From positions 1 to 64,000 of the forward strand of contig NZ_JARHUC010000013.1 of assembly GCF_029223255.1 (NCBI RefSeq): 64,000 nucleotides of DNA, given 5' to 3'. The notes under the pieces were generated by a model. The model saw only the letters and a program-made list of their open reading frames with translations. It was not told the origin of the DNA and made no database searches. Position 1 is the first letter of the stretch. Every line of letters begins with the position of its first letter. The translations under genes were made by a program, and so were the position numbers. Positions 26,076 through 33,630 of the stretch are shown here, piece after piece. Source of the DNA: Albimonas marina. GTDB taxonomy: Bacteria; Pseudomonadota; Alphaproteobacteria; Rhodobacterales; Rhodobacteraceae.

Positions 26076-26294
26076 ATGCGAATTTCGGACAACAGCGCGA
26101 GCTTGGGCGGCGGAGGTCTGGCGGTCTCGCCGGCCGACGCGGCTCGATTGGCTGGCGTCGGGCGCACGAAGATCTACGAAGCGATCGGCAGCGGCGAGCT
26201 TCCGAGCATCAAGTTCGGCAAGCGCCGGCTGGTGCGCGTGGCGGCGATCGAGGCGTGGCTCGCCGCGATGGAAGCCCGGACGGGCGCGGTCTGA
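26076..26294 (+). CDS. Excisionase-like helix-turn-helix protein
   Basis: A 72-residue protein of the MerR-like HTH_17 (excisionase) family: VSPADAARLAGVGRTKIYEAI, then SGELPSIKFGKRRLVRVAAIEAWL. Such proteins bind attachment DNA to drive excision or act as small regulators. The ATG at 26076 is preferred because GGAGAG lies about eight bases upstream. An ATG at 26061 would add five residues. Its stop overlaps the primase start, the arrangement usual for AlpA-type regulators or excisionases in P4-like islands. Confidence 0.8.
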   Translation: MRISDNSASLGGGGLAVSPADAARLAGVGRTKIYEAIGSGELPSIKFGKRRLVRVAAIEAWLAAMEARTGAV

Positions 26295-28573
26295 TGGACG
26301 GCGGCGCGCCCTTTGCCGGCGGCTTCACGCTTCCGGAGTGTCTTGCCTTCCTCGCGCCGGAGCGGCGGTGGGTCGGTTGGCGCTGGGAAACGCGCAAGGG
26401 CAGGGCGACCAAGCCGCCCCGTCGGGTCGGGGACGGTCGCGATGGCGGCTACGCGAAGAACGATGATCCTTCGACCTGGGCCACCCTCGACGAGGCGCTG
26501 GCCGCGCTCGATGCCGGCGGCCTCGATGGGATCGGCCTTCAGCTGCTCGACCTGAAGGGTTTGGCGGCGATCGACCTCGACGATGTGCGTGGTGCAGAGA
26601 CGGGCGCTCTGCTGCCCTGGGCCGCGCGCCTCGCCGAAACGCCTGGAGCCTATGTCGAGATCACGCCGAGCCGGGAAGGGCTGCGGGTCATCGGCCGGGT
26701 GCGGGACGACCGCCCGCCGATCCATCGCAGGCAGCCCCATCCGGAAGGCGGCTCGTTCGAGATCTACGCGAACACGGAAACCGGACGCTACATCACCGTC
26801 ACCGGGGAGGCGCTGAAGGACGCCCCGACGGAATTGGCGTCCATCGACGATGCCATCGCCTCGCTAAGGGCATCACAGAGCGGCTCCGATGAGGGAGACG
26901 ATGACGACGTCCAAGGCGATGCCGAGGACGGAGCGGACCATGGGCAGGCCTCCTTCCAAAACCAGGTCGAGGCCGCGCTCGCTTCCCTGTCCCCGGCGCT
27001 GAAGCGCCTGCTCGCGTATGGCCGCAGCGGCGACCGCTCCGCAGACTTCCAGGCGATCGTGAGTGCGCTTCGCAAGCGGTTTCCGCGCGACGTGGCCTTG
27101 GAGATCGTGCGCCGGCATCCGGACGGACCGGCCCGCAAGTTCCATGATCGACTGGACGCCGAGTTCCAGCGTTCCTGGGGGAAGGCGGCAGGCCGGACCT
27201 CAACGACGAACGATGGAGACGAGACGCCGGACACGGGCGGCGAGGCAACGGAAGACGGTGTCGCGCTGCTCCTGGTCGACCGAGAGGGCGAAAACCTTCG
27301 GTTCGACCATGACGCCGGGGCCTGGTTCCGTTGGCAGGGCGATCATTGGGCGAGGGACGTCACCCGCGCCACCGCGGACCATGTGCGCGCCCTGGCCCGC
27401 GAGGTCAGCGAGGGTCTCGATGCCAGGGCTCGCGTGGCGGCCCGCAAGTCGAGCTTCGCTCAGGGGGCCGAGAAGCTGGCCAGCGTCGACCGCCGGGTCG
27501 CGGTCCGCCAGGACGATTGGAACCCGGACCCGATGCGGCTGGGCGTGCCCGGCGGCGAGGTGGACCTCGCCACCGGCGAGCTGACTCGCCCGGATCGTGC
27601 GAGCCTTGTCACGCGGCAGGCTTGCGTCGCGCCCGCCGAAATCGCGAACTGCCCGGCCTGGCTGGAGTTCCTGCACGAGGCGACGGGCGGCGACGACGAA
27701 TTGATCGGCTACCTGAAGCGCATCTTCGGCTACGCGCTGACCGGCGATACGCGCGAGCACGTGCTCGTCTTCATCTATGGCCCGGGCGGAAACGGGAAGT
27801 CCGTCTTCCTCAACGCGCTCCACGGCATTCTCGGCGACTACGCGGTCACCGCCCCGATGGACGCCTTCACGGCGTCGAACAACGACCGTCACGCCACAGA
27901 GCTGGCAATGATGAACGGCGCGCGCCTGGTGACCGCGTCCGAGACCGAGAGCGGTCGAGGCTGGGCCGAGGCGCGCATCAAGCAGTTGACTGGCGGGGAT
28001 CCAATCTCGGCCCGGTTCATGCGGCAGGACTTCTTCACCTTCCAGCCGCAGTTCAAGCTGGTCATCGTCGGCAACCACAAGCCGGTTCTGCGGAATGTCG
28101 ACGAGGCCGCCCGCCGTCGCTTCCAGATCGTCCCGTTCACGCTGAAGCCCGCGAGGCCGGACCGGACGCTGGGCGAGCGGCTGCGCAATGAATGGCCTGG
28201 CATCCTCCGTTGGGCGATCGAGGGCTGCATCGAGTGGCAGGCGCACGGGCTGCGCCCGCCTGCGGCGGTGCTTCAGGAAACGGACGCCTACTTCGGGACG
28301 CAGGACCTGATCGGCCAGTGGCTGGACGATTGCTGCCTGGTCGATGCCGGGAACGCCGCGCGCTTCGAGCCCGCCGCGGACCTGTTCGCGTCCTGGACCG
28401 AATGGTGCGTGGCCAACGGTGAAAAGCCCGGCGCGCTGAAGGTGTTCGGCGACCAGTTGGAACAGCGGGGATACCTCGCCACGCGGAGGAAGGTCGGGGG
28501 CAAGCAGGCCCGCGGGCGGATCGGCCTGACGCTGCTGAAAGAGGCGGCTCCGCACTGGGGTGATGAGCGATGA
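26294..28573 (+). CDS. Primase-helicase (D5/SF3 type) of the island
   Basis: A 759-residue replication protein. The N-terminal 210 residues resemble a primase-polymerase-like domain (GIGLQLLDLKGLAAIDLDD, VEITPSREGLRVIGR, FEIYANTETGRYITVTG) with an acidic linker at about 195-220. The C-terminal half is a D5_N plus superfamily-3 helicase: FLHEATGGDDELIGYLKRIF, Walker A FIYGPGGNGKSVFL, ARLVTASETESGRGWAE, and QFKLVIVGNHKPVLRNVDEA with the arginine finger region RRRFQIVPF. It probably initiates autonomous replication of the excised island, like the alpha protein of phage P4. The start overlaps the upstream stop. An inverted-iteron region follows directly. Confidence 0.9.
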   Translation: MDGGAPFAGGFTLPECLAFLAPERRWVGWRWETRKGRATKPPRRVGDGRDGGYAKNDDPSTWATLDEALAALDAGGLDGIGLQLLDLKGLAAIDLDDVRGAETGALLPWAARLAETPGAYVEITPSREGLRVIGRVRDDRPPIHRRQPHPEGGSFEIYANTETGRYITVTGEALKDAPTELASIDDAIASLRASQSGSDEGDDDDVQGDAEDGADHGQASFQNQVEAALASLSPALKRLLAYGRSGDRSADFQAIVSALRKRFPRDVALEIVRRHPDGPARKFHDRLDAEFQRSWGKAAGRTSTTNDGDETPDTGGEATEDGVALLLVDREGENLRFDHDAGAWFRWQGDHWARDVTRATADHVRALAREVSEGLDARARVAARKSSFAQGAEKLASVDRRVAVRQDDWNPDPMRLGVPGGEVDLATGELTRPDRASLVTRQACVAPAEIANCPAWLEFLHEATGGDDELIGYLKRIFGYALTGDTREHVLVFIYGPGGNGKSVFLNALHGILGDYAVTAPMDAFTASNNDRHATELAMMNGARLVTASETESGRGWAEARIKQLTGGDPISARFMRQDFFTFQPQFKLVIVGNHKPVLRNVDEAARRRFQIVPFTLKPARPDRTLGERLRNEWPGILRWAIEGCIEWQAHGLRPPAAVLQETDAYFGTQDLIGQWLDDCCLVDAGNAARFEPAADLFASWTEWCVANGEKPGALKVFGDQLEQRGYLATRRKVGGKQARGRIGLTLLKEAAPHWGDER

Positions 28574-28579
28574 CGGAAC

Positions 28580-28746
28580 GGGTGACGGATCAGACCCCCG
28601 TGACGTGTCACCCTCACATGATGCGAAATCAATGGCTTGCACCTCGGGTGACACGTGGTGACGCATTTTTTGGGGATATCGAGCCTACGCGCGCGCGCCT
28701 CAAGAGAGATATGCGAAAACCCGTCACCACGTGTCACCCGTCACCC
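28580..28746. repeat. Inverted GTGACAC/GTGTCAC iterons, candidate island origin
   Basis: A perfect 18-bp inverted repeat has arms GGGTGACACGTGGTGACG at 28646-28663 and its reverse complement at 28722-28739. Extra half-sites occur at 28580 (GGGTGACGG), 28599-28613 (CGTGACGTGTCACCC) and 28740 (CGTCACC). The sequence between the arms is AT-rich for this genome (ATTTTTTGGGGATATC). The location immediately after the primase-helicase gene and the density of palindromic iterons suggest the replication origin it recognises. The role is inferred. Confidence 0.6.
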
Positions 28747-28829
28747 CCCGTTGCTGTGAGCGGCGTCGATGGCAATCGATGGACCAGCCGGTTTGCCAGG
28801 CGATTTCGAGAAAATCCGAGGGGCAGATC

Positions 28830-29486
28830 ATGGGCGGGCTAGGGTCCGGGCGACGCTCCGGCTGGGGACGCACGCCGCTGGAGCACCGCCGCCGCATCGA
28901 GATCGGCCGCCTGCATCGCGCCGGCTGTCTGCGCGAAGCGTGGGCGGGGTCCTGGACCTGGTCGAGCGAGGGCGATGAGATCGCGCGCATCAACTTGCTC
29001 GCCGCGCCTGGCGGGCTGCGCCTGATCTACCGCGTGAGATTGGCGGGACGCGACTGGGAGGACGTCGACGAGTTCGTGCCGGTCGAGCGGACGCCCTGCC
29101 GGTTCGGCGGCGACCGTCCCTGGTTCCGCTGTCCCGGCGTCGTGAACGGCGCGCCCTGCGGTCGGCGGGTGGCGATGCTCTACGCGGTTGGCAAGTGGTT
29201 CCTGTGCCGGCATTGCGCCCGCTCGCCCTACGCCAGCCAGCGCGAGGTTGCCATGGACCGGGCTCTGCGCCGCGCGAACAAGTTGCGCCGGCGGCTCGGC
29301 GGCGAGCCGGGCCTGGGCGCGGCGATTCCGCGCCGGCCCAAAGGCATGTGGCGGCGGACCTATGATCGGACCGTCGACGAGATCCATAACCTGGAAGATG
29401 CGGCTGATCGCGCCTTCTTCCACAAGGCCGAGGCCCTCCTCGCGATCATCGATGGCAAGCGACAGCCGAAAAGGGGACGACCATGA
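28830..29486 (+). CDS. Conserved island/prophage protein of the MGGLGSGR type
   Basis: A 218-residue protein beginning MGGLGSGRRSGWGRTPLEH, a start shared by a family common in alphaproteobacterial prophages and genomic islands. A tryptophan-rich SWTWSSEGDEIARINLL section follows. A Cys-rich stretch with CPGVVNGAPCGRRV and FLCRHCARSPYASQ looks like a zinc-ribbon-like site. A basic helical tail ends the protein. No activity is known to me. Its stop overlaps the next gene by four bases, so the two form an operon at the right end of the island. Confidence 0.7.
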   Translation: MGGLGSGRRSGWGRTPLEHRRRIEIGRLHRAGCLREAWAGSWTWSSEGDEIARINLLAAPGGLRLIYRVRLAGRDWEDVDEFVPVERTPCRFGGDRPWFRCPGVVNGAPCGRRVAMLYAVGKWFLCRHCARSPYASQREVAMDRALRRANKLRRRLGGEPGLGAAIPRRPKGMWRRTYDRTVDEIHNLEDAADRAFFHKAEALLAIIDGKRQPKRGRP

Positions 29487-30268
29487 GCGATGCAGGTTCC
29501 TTCGCCGTGACCCGGTTCAACGCGATCCGTCATGGCGTCCTGACGCGAGACGCCCTCCTGCCGTGGGAGGACCCTTCCGAGTTCGAGGCGTTGCTGCAGG
29601 CGCTGGTGGAAGAGCACCGGCCGTCCGGCCCGACCGAGGAGCACCTAACCGAGGAGATCGCGGGCGTGATCTGGCGCAAGCGCCGCTTGCGAATGGCCGA
29701 GCGGGCGGCGCACCAGAGAGGGCTGCAGGAGGGGGCGAAGACTTGGAAAGACCTGTCGGGCGCGGCGACGACCCACCGTCGGGCGAGCGTGCACAAAGAG
29801 CCGACCGGCCCTGCGCTCGAGGCGGACCCAAGCCTCGACGCCGCGGATCTAGGGGCGCTGGAGGCGTTCGCCGCGTCGGTCCACAAGGGATGCGCGGCAA
29901 TGTCAGGGCCGGGCGAGGCGGCGCTGGAGGCGTTCCTGGACGACCTGCCGCCGATCCTCCAGGACCTCGCGGCGGATTTCCTTCGTGCGACGGGCGTGAA
30001 CCCGGAAGAGGACGACTTGGCCGATCTGGCCGACGGCGACGAACTCGGGGCCTACTTCATCGAGCGCATCGAGGATTTCGTCGCCCGCCGCCGCCTCGCG
30101 ATCGAGGCCCGCCCTTTGATCAGGATGCAGGCCATCGGAGAATCCCTCGATGCGGATCGCCTCGACAAACTGGCGAGGTACGAGGCGCATCTGGACCGCA
30201 AGCTGGAGCGGATGCTGTCCATGTTGCTGCGGTTGAAGGAACGTCGGTCTGCACGAGGCGACTTCTGA
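29483..30268 (+). CDS. Conserved island protein, NAIRHG type
   Basis: A 261-residue, mostly helical, charged protein. The N-terminal FAVTRFNAIRHGVLTRDALL and LVEEHRPSGPTEEHLTEEIA blocks recur in proteins of alphaproteobacterial islands and prophages, some loosely compared with terminase small subunits. The middle is acidic and the C-terminus is a likely coiled coil (DADRLDKLARYEAHLDRKLE). It is the last gene before the right attachment site. Function is unknown. Confidence 0.65.
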   Translation: MSDAGSFAVTRFNAIRHGVLTRDALLPWEDPSEFEALLQALVEEHRPSGPTEEHLTEEIAGVIWRKRRLRMAERAAHQRGLQEGAKTWKDLSGAATTHRRASVHKEPTGPALEADPSLDAADLGALEAFAASVHKGCAAMSGPGEAALEAFLDDLPPILQDLAADFLRATGVNPEEDDLADLADGDELGAYFIERIEDFVARRRLAIEARPLIRMQAIGESLDADRLDKLARYEAHLDRKLERMLSMLLRLKERRSARGDF

Positions 30269-30371
30269 TCCGTTTGGCAGAATTCGTCTGTGCCTCGCTC
30301 GGCTCCGCTGACTCGAACGATATCTCGGTCTTTGAGCAATCAGGCCAAAGGGAGCGTGGCGCGTCGACGCT

Positions 30372-30393
30372 GTGTGGGAATGATCGTGGGAAC
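30372..30393 (+). repeat. Right integrase arm-type repeats
   Basis: GTGTGGGAAT (30372-30381) and TCGTGGGAAC (30384-30393) are spaced 12 bases start to start, as in the pair at 13640-13661. They lie 55 bases inside the right attachment core. Confidence 0.55.
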
Positions 30394-30447
30394 AGATATC
30401 GCGGTCGGTTATTAAGCCGCTGAACATAAATCTAAAAACGGGGTGTG

Positions 30448-30462
30448 GTGGCGGAGAGAGCG
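30448..30462. repeat. Right attachment core (attR) in the tRNA-Ser 3' end
   Basis: This sequence is identical to 13496-13510. All but one base lies inside the tRNA-Ser gene, covering CCA, discriminator, acceptor stem and the edge of the T arm. The intact tRNA is kept on this side. Confidence 0.85.
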
Positions 30463-30538
30463 GGATTCGAACCCGCGATAGAGTTGCCCCTATACACGCT
30501 TTCCAGGCGTGCGCCTTCGACCACTCGGCCACCTCTCC
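30449..30538 (-). tRNA. tRNA-Ser (anticodon GGA)
   Basis: A 90-base class II tRNA. The acceptor stem is GGAGAGG/CTCTCC with encoded CCA. The D arm is GCCGAGTGGTCGAAGGC. The anticodon stem-loop CACGC-CTGGAAA-GCGTG has GGA at 30502-30504. A long variable arm and the T arm GCGGGTTCGAATCCCGC follow. The gene is on the minus strand with its 3' end pointing into the island, whose insertion rebuilt the 3' end but separated it from its terminator at 13447-13469. Confidence 0.95.
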
Positions 30539-30667
30539 GTGGGGGTGCCTCTAAACGAGGGCGGCCGGCGTTTCAAGGCGGCATCTGCGGCGCCGCGGTC
30601 GCGGGGGGCGGAGGCGGCGCGGGGGCGCCTCGGGGCGGGGTGGGCCCGAGGGGGGAGCGGGGCGGGA

Positions 30668-31108
30668 TCAGGGCGCGGGAGACGGGGCGAAGGGCACGAT
30701 CACGCCGCCGCTGCGGTCGAGGCGTGCGGGCGCAGCGGCGCCGGCGGGGGCGTCGGTCTCGATCCGGCCGAGGCAGGGGCGGCCGAGCGCCTCGGCGCCG
30801 AGGCGGCCGTCCGGGGGCGGCGAAACCGGCGCGGCGGCGTAGACCGAGGTCTCCAGCGGGCCGAGGTCCAGGGCCTCTCCCTCCCAGCGGGCGGCGACGA
30901 GCAGGGTCGCGACCGGGGCGCCGTCGGGGCCGGGCAGGGGCGCGTCGGGGGCGAACAGCCAGTAGTCGTCGCGCACCGGGCCGGCGAGGCGGCGCAGCAG
31001 GCGGCCCTCGATCGGCTCGGCCGCGCGCAGCCAGCCGCCCGAGGGGAACATCCAGTCGTCGAACTCCTTCAGGCGCGCGCGGATTGGAGGCGCCAGCCGC
31101 GCGCGCAT
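30668..31108 (-). CDS. Hypothetical protein, last gene of the guanidine operon
   Basis: A 146-residue protein whose gene starts 16 bases after the stop of the His-rich gene. Recognisable stretches are RLKEFDDWMFPSGGWLRAAE, PVRDDYWLFAPDAP and LLVAARWEGEALDLGPLE. It has no signal peptide, membrane segment or motif that I recognise. The ATG is preceded immediately by GAGGAG, closer than ideal, so the start may be misplaced. Position suggests an accessory role in guanidine use, but nothing in the sequence shows it. Confidence 0.55.
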   Translation of the reverse strand: MRARLAPPIRARLKEFDDWMFPSGGWLRAAEPIEGRLLRRLAGPVRDDYWLFAPDAPLPGPDGAPVATLLVAARWEGEALDLGPLETSVYAAAPVSPPPDGRLGAEALGRPCLGRIETDAPAGAAAPARLDRSGGVIVPFAPSPAP

Positions 31109-31124
31109 CTCCTCGCCGCCGGGC

Positions 31125-31577
31125 TCAGCCCGGCGCGCCCTTCGCCGCCAGGAAGCCGCGCAGGTCCACCACCTTCTTGGCGTCCATCGAGACATAGACG
31201 AAGCCCATGTTGGTCCGCTCGGCGATCATCTCGCCCGGGAAGGGGAGGTAGGACAACTCCCGACTGCCGAAGCTCGGCGAGGCGGTGCCCACCTGCCACT
31301 CCGTCGTCAGGGTCACGTCCACCAGCTTCAGGGGCGGGCCGCCGGCCTCGTCGGCCAGCTCCAGGGGGACGCCGGCGATGCGCAGGTAGGCGGCCTTGTC
31401 GCGCGCCTCGCGGAAGCCGTCGATGAACTGGGCGGTGAGGATCTGGAGCTCGGCGGCGAGGTCGCCGGGCTCCATGTGGCTGTGCAGGTGGTCGCCGTGG
31501 GCGTGGTTGTGGCCATGGCCGTGGGCGTGGCCGTGCGCGTGACCATGCGCGTGGTCGTGGGGATGATCGTGGGGCAT
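31125..31577 (-). CDS. His-rich accessory protein (DUF6505-like)
   Basis: A 150-residue protein with a remarkable N-terminus of repeated His-Gly/Ala/Asp units (HDHPHDHAHGHAHGHAHGHG and further repeats to residue 34), typical of nickel or zinc binding or storage. It is followed by a compact folded domain (GDLAAELQILTAQFIDGFRE, RIAGVPLELADEAGGP, GFVYVSMDAKKVVDLRGFL). It lies three bases downstream of the agmatinase-family gene. Known guanidine hydrolases need nickel and dedicated HypA/HypB-like helpers, which are absent here, so this protein is a plausible metal donor. That link is inference. Confidence 0.65.
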   Translation of the reverse strand: MPHDHPHDHAHGHAHGHAHGHGHNHAHGDHLHSHMEPGDLAAELQILTAQFIDGFREARDKAAYLRIAGVPLELADEAGGPPLKLVDVTLTTEWQVGTASPSFGSRELSYLPFPGEMIAERTNMGFVYVSMDAKKVVDLRGFLAAKGAPG

Positions 31578-31580
31578 GGC

Positions 31581-32840
31581 TCAGCGGCTCCCGGCGGGGC
31601 GGCCCCAGCGGCGGCCGTGGGTGGCCTCGGACCACTCGCCCATCGGCAGGCTGACGGGCTTGTCGATGTGCGGCTTGTGGGCGCCCATCTTGCCGTTGGC
31701 GACCATCGCGCCCAGCACGTCCACGATCACGCGGGTGCCCATCAGCGCGGTGATGTCGGAGGTGTCGTAGGGGGGCGAGACCTCGACCAGCTCCATGCCG
31801 CAGATGCCTTCGGCCGCCACCTTGGAGGCGAGCGCCAGCGCCTCGCGGGGGAGGAACCCGCCCGGCTCGGGCCAGCCGGTGCCGGGGACGAAGCCGCAGT
31901 CGATGCTGTCGATGTCGAAGGACATGTAGACCATGTCGACGCCGTCCCAGGCCATCTCGAGCGCCATCTCGGCGGTCTTGTCGACGCCCATCTTTTCCAT
32001 GTCCGACATGGTGATGATGTTGGTCTCGCGCTCGCGGGCGACCTTCACCGCTTCACGGGGGACCTGCCAGCCGCCGATGCCGACCTGGACGAGGTTCTTC
32101 GCCGGCACGTTCGGAAGGTTGGTCGAGTGGAACCACGGCGTGGTGTGCATCCGCTCGTCCAGGTCCTTCTCCTGGATGTCGGCGTGGCGGTCGAAATGGA
32201 CGATGCCGATCTTCTTCGAGGTGCACTCGGCGATGCCGCGCACGCAGGGGAAGCCGATGGAATGGTCGCCGCCGATCATGATCGGCAGCGAGCCCGAGGA
32301 GAACACGTGGGAGACGGCGCGCGAGATCTGGTCGAACGACTTCTCGAGGTTGGCCGGGATGGTGAACACGTCGCCCGCGTCGCACAGCGTCATCTGCTCG
32401 CGCAGGTCCACGGCCAGTTCGTAGTTGTAGGGCGTGTAGAGGGCCGAGATCTTGCGCACGCCCTGGGGCCCGAAGCGCGTGCCGGGGCGGTAGGTGGTGC
32501 CGCCGTCGAAGGGGATGCCCAGCACGGTGGCGTCGTAGTGGCCGACCTCGGTCACGTCCTCGGCGTAGGGGGCCTTCAGGAAGGTGTTGATGCCGGCGTA
32601 GTGGGGCAGCTCCCCGCGGGCGAAGGTGGGGATCGAGCGGTCCTCGATGCTGTCGGCGCCGGTCAGGCCCATGCGCAGGGCCCAGGCCTTCTCCTTCTCC
32701 CACTCGGTCCCGGGGATGTCGGCCTCGGCCCGCATCGCCTTCCAGCCCTGCAGCTTGGAGAGGTCGGGGTGGTGCATCCGGCGGCGCTCGGGGAACAGCG
32801 GCGCGGAGATGCGGCGGCGGGGTTCAGACTTGGGGAACAT
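31581..32840 (-). CDS. gdmH: Agmatinase-family ureohydrolase, probable guanidine hydrolase
   Basis: A 419-residue binuclear-metal ureohydrolase, about 100 residues longer than ordinary agmatinases because of an N-terminal extension. Metal-binding motifs are GGDHSIGF, HFDRHADIQE and SFDIDSIDCGFVPGTG, with a conserved Glu in MELVEVSPPYD. The extended N-terminus is also seen in the nickel-dependent guanidine hydrolases described from cyanobacteria (Sll1077). The operon starts with a guanidine-I riboswitch and an ABC importer, so guanidine to urea plus ammonia is the best-supported reaction. It overlaps the upstream ATPase gene by 17 bases. Agmatine or another guanidino compound remains possible. 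Confidence 0.8.
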   Translation of the reverse strand: MFPKSEPRRRISAPLFPERRRMHHPDLSKLQGWKAMRAEADIPGTEWEKEKAWALRMGLTGADSIEDRSIPTFARGELPHYAGINTFLKAPYAEDVTEVGHYDATVLGIPFDGGTTYRPGTRFGPQGVRKISALYTPYNYELAVDLREQMTLCDAGDVFTIPANLEKSFDQISRAVSHVFSSGSLPIMIGGDHSIGFPCVRGIAECTSKKIGIVHFDRHADIQEKDLDERMHTTPWFHSTNLPNVPAKNLVQVGIGGWQVPREAVKVARERETNIITMSDMEKMGVDKTAEMALEMAWDGVDMVYMSFDIDSIDCGFVPGTGWPEPGGFLPREALALASKVAAEGICGMELVEVSPPYDTSDITALMGTRVIVDVLGAMVANGKMGAHKPHIDKPVSLPMGEWSEATHGRRWGRPAGSR

Positions 32841-33630
32841 GGTCGTCCTCTTGGTGGTCCGAGGTCGGGGTCTCTGCGAAGGGGCGGTTCTGGTAGGGGA
32901 TGCCGCCGTCCCGCGCGTCGAAGTCGTAGGTGATGGTGGCGCCGTAGGCCTCGGGCTCGATCGGGTCCCAGCGGGGCTTGTCGAAGACCAGCACGCGGTC
33001 GCCCAGCTTGAAGGCCTCCTCGAGGTCGTGGCTGACCATGAACACGGTCATGTTGGTCTCGGCCCGCAGGTCCTGCAGGAAGCCGTGCATCGCGACCCGC
33101 GTGCCGGGATCGAGCGCGCCGAAGGGCTCGTCGAGCAGCAGCACGCGGGGCCGGCCGGCCAGCGCCTGGGCGATGGCGAGGCGCTGCTGCATGCCCCCCG
33201 AGAGGGAGGCGGGATACTGGTCGGCCACGTGGGCCAGCCCGATCCGCTCCAGCGCCGCGTCGGCGCGTTTTGCGGCCGCGCGGCGGCGCGCGCCGAAGAA
33301 GCGGGGGAGGAGGCGGGCGCGCCCGCCCCCCAGCTCCTCCGCCGCGATCAGGTTGCCGCGCACGGTCATGTGCGGGAACACCGAGTAGCGCTGGAAGACC
33401 ACGCCGCGGTCGCGGTCGGGCTCCTGCGCCGGGGGGCGGCCGTCGATGGAGATGGCGCCGCGGGTGGGCCGCTCCTGCGCCAGCAGCAGGCGCAGGAAGG
33501 TGGACTTGCCGCAGCCCGAGGCGCCGACGATGGAGACGAATTCTCCCTCGGCGACCTCGAGGTTCACGCGCTCCAGGATCGGACGCTTGCCGTAGAACTG
33601 GAAGATGTCGGAGACGCTGACGAAGCTCAT
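32824..33630 (-). CDS. ABC transporter ATP-binding protein (NitT/TauT type)
   Basis: A 268-residue cytoplasmic ATPase energising the importer encoded with it. Walker A is VGASGCGKST near residue 36, the Q-loop is VVFQRYSVFP, the signature is LSGGMQQR, Walker B is VLLLDEPFGALD, and the switch His is in FMVSHDLEEAF. A tail beyond the core (PEAYGATITYDFDARDGG) is common in this subfamily. The start overlaps the permease stop by four bases. The family usually takes up nitrate, taurine or thiamin precursors, but the riboswitch points to guanidine. Confidence 0.92.
   Translation of the reverse strand: MSFVSVSDIFQFYGKRPILERVNLEVAEGEFVSIVGASGCGKSTFLRLLLAQERPTRGAISIDGRPPAQEPDRDRGVVFQRYSVFPHMTVRGNLIAAEELGGGRARLLPRFFGARRRAAAKRADAALERIGLAHVADQYPASLSGGMQQRLAIAQALAGRPRVLLLDEPFGALDPGTRVAMHGFLQDLRAETNMTVFMVSHDLEEAFKLGDRVLVFDKPRWDPIEPEAYGATITYDFDARDGGIPYQNRPFAETPTSDHQEDDHVPQV

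Larger units (their letters stand above)
13496..30462. mobile_element. 17-kb integrative island in tRNA-Ser(GGA) carrying CRISPR-Cas9
   Basis: The island is delimited by 15-bp direct repeats, one of which overlaps the tRNA-Ser 3' end. Just inside each end is a pair of GTGTGGGAAC-like repeats with the same 12-base spacing, the layout of integrase arm sites. It contains a tyrosine integrase at the left end. At the right end are an excisionase-like helix-turn-helix protein, an SF3 primase-helicase and two proteins common in alphaproteobacterial islands. Between these lie the cargo: a two-gene unknown module, a type II-C CRISPR-Cas locus and a secreted peptidase. No conjugation, capsid or terminase large-subunit genes are visible, so it resembles a P4-like satellite or a replicating genomic island rather than a full phage. 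Base composition looks less GC-rich than the flanking chromosome. Confidence 0.85.

Noticed and set aside
28570-28842. A 90-codon frame starting at an ATG overlapping the primase stop
   Set aside because: It runs through the inverted-iteron region. The protein has no folded-looking segment, and it overlaps the start of the better-supported gene at 28830.
30539-30667. A second tRNA or island gene to the right of tRNA-Ser
   Set aside because: No cloverleaf or coding sequence is seen, and the next gene belongs to the guanidine operon on the minus strand.
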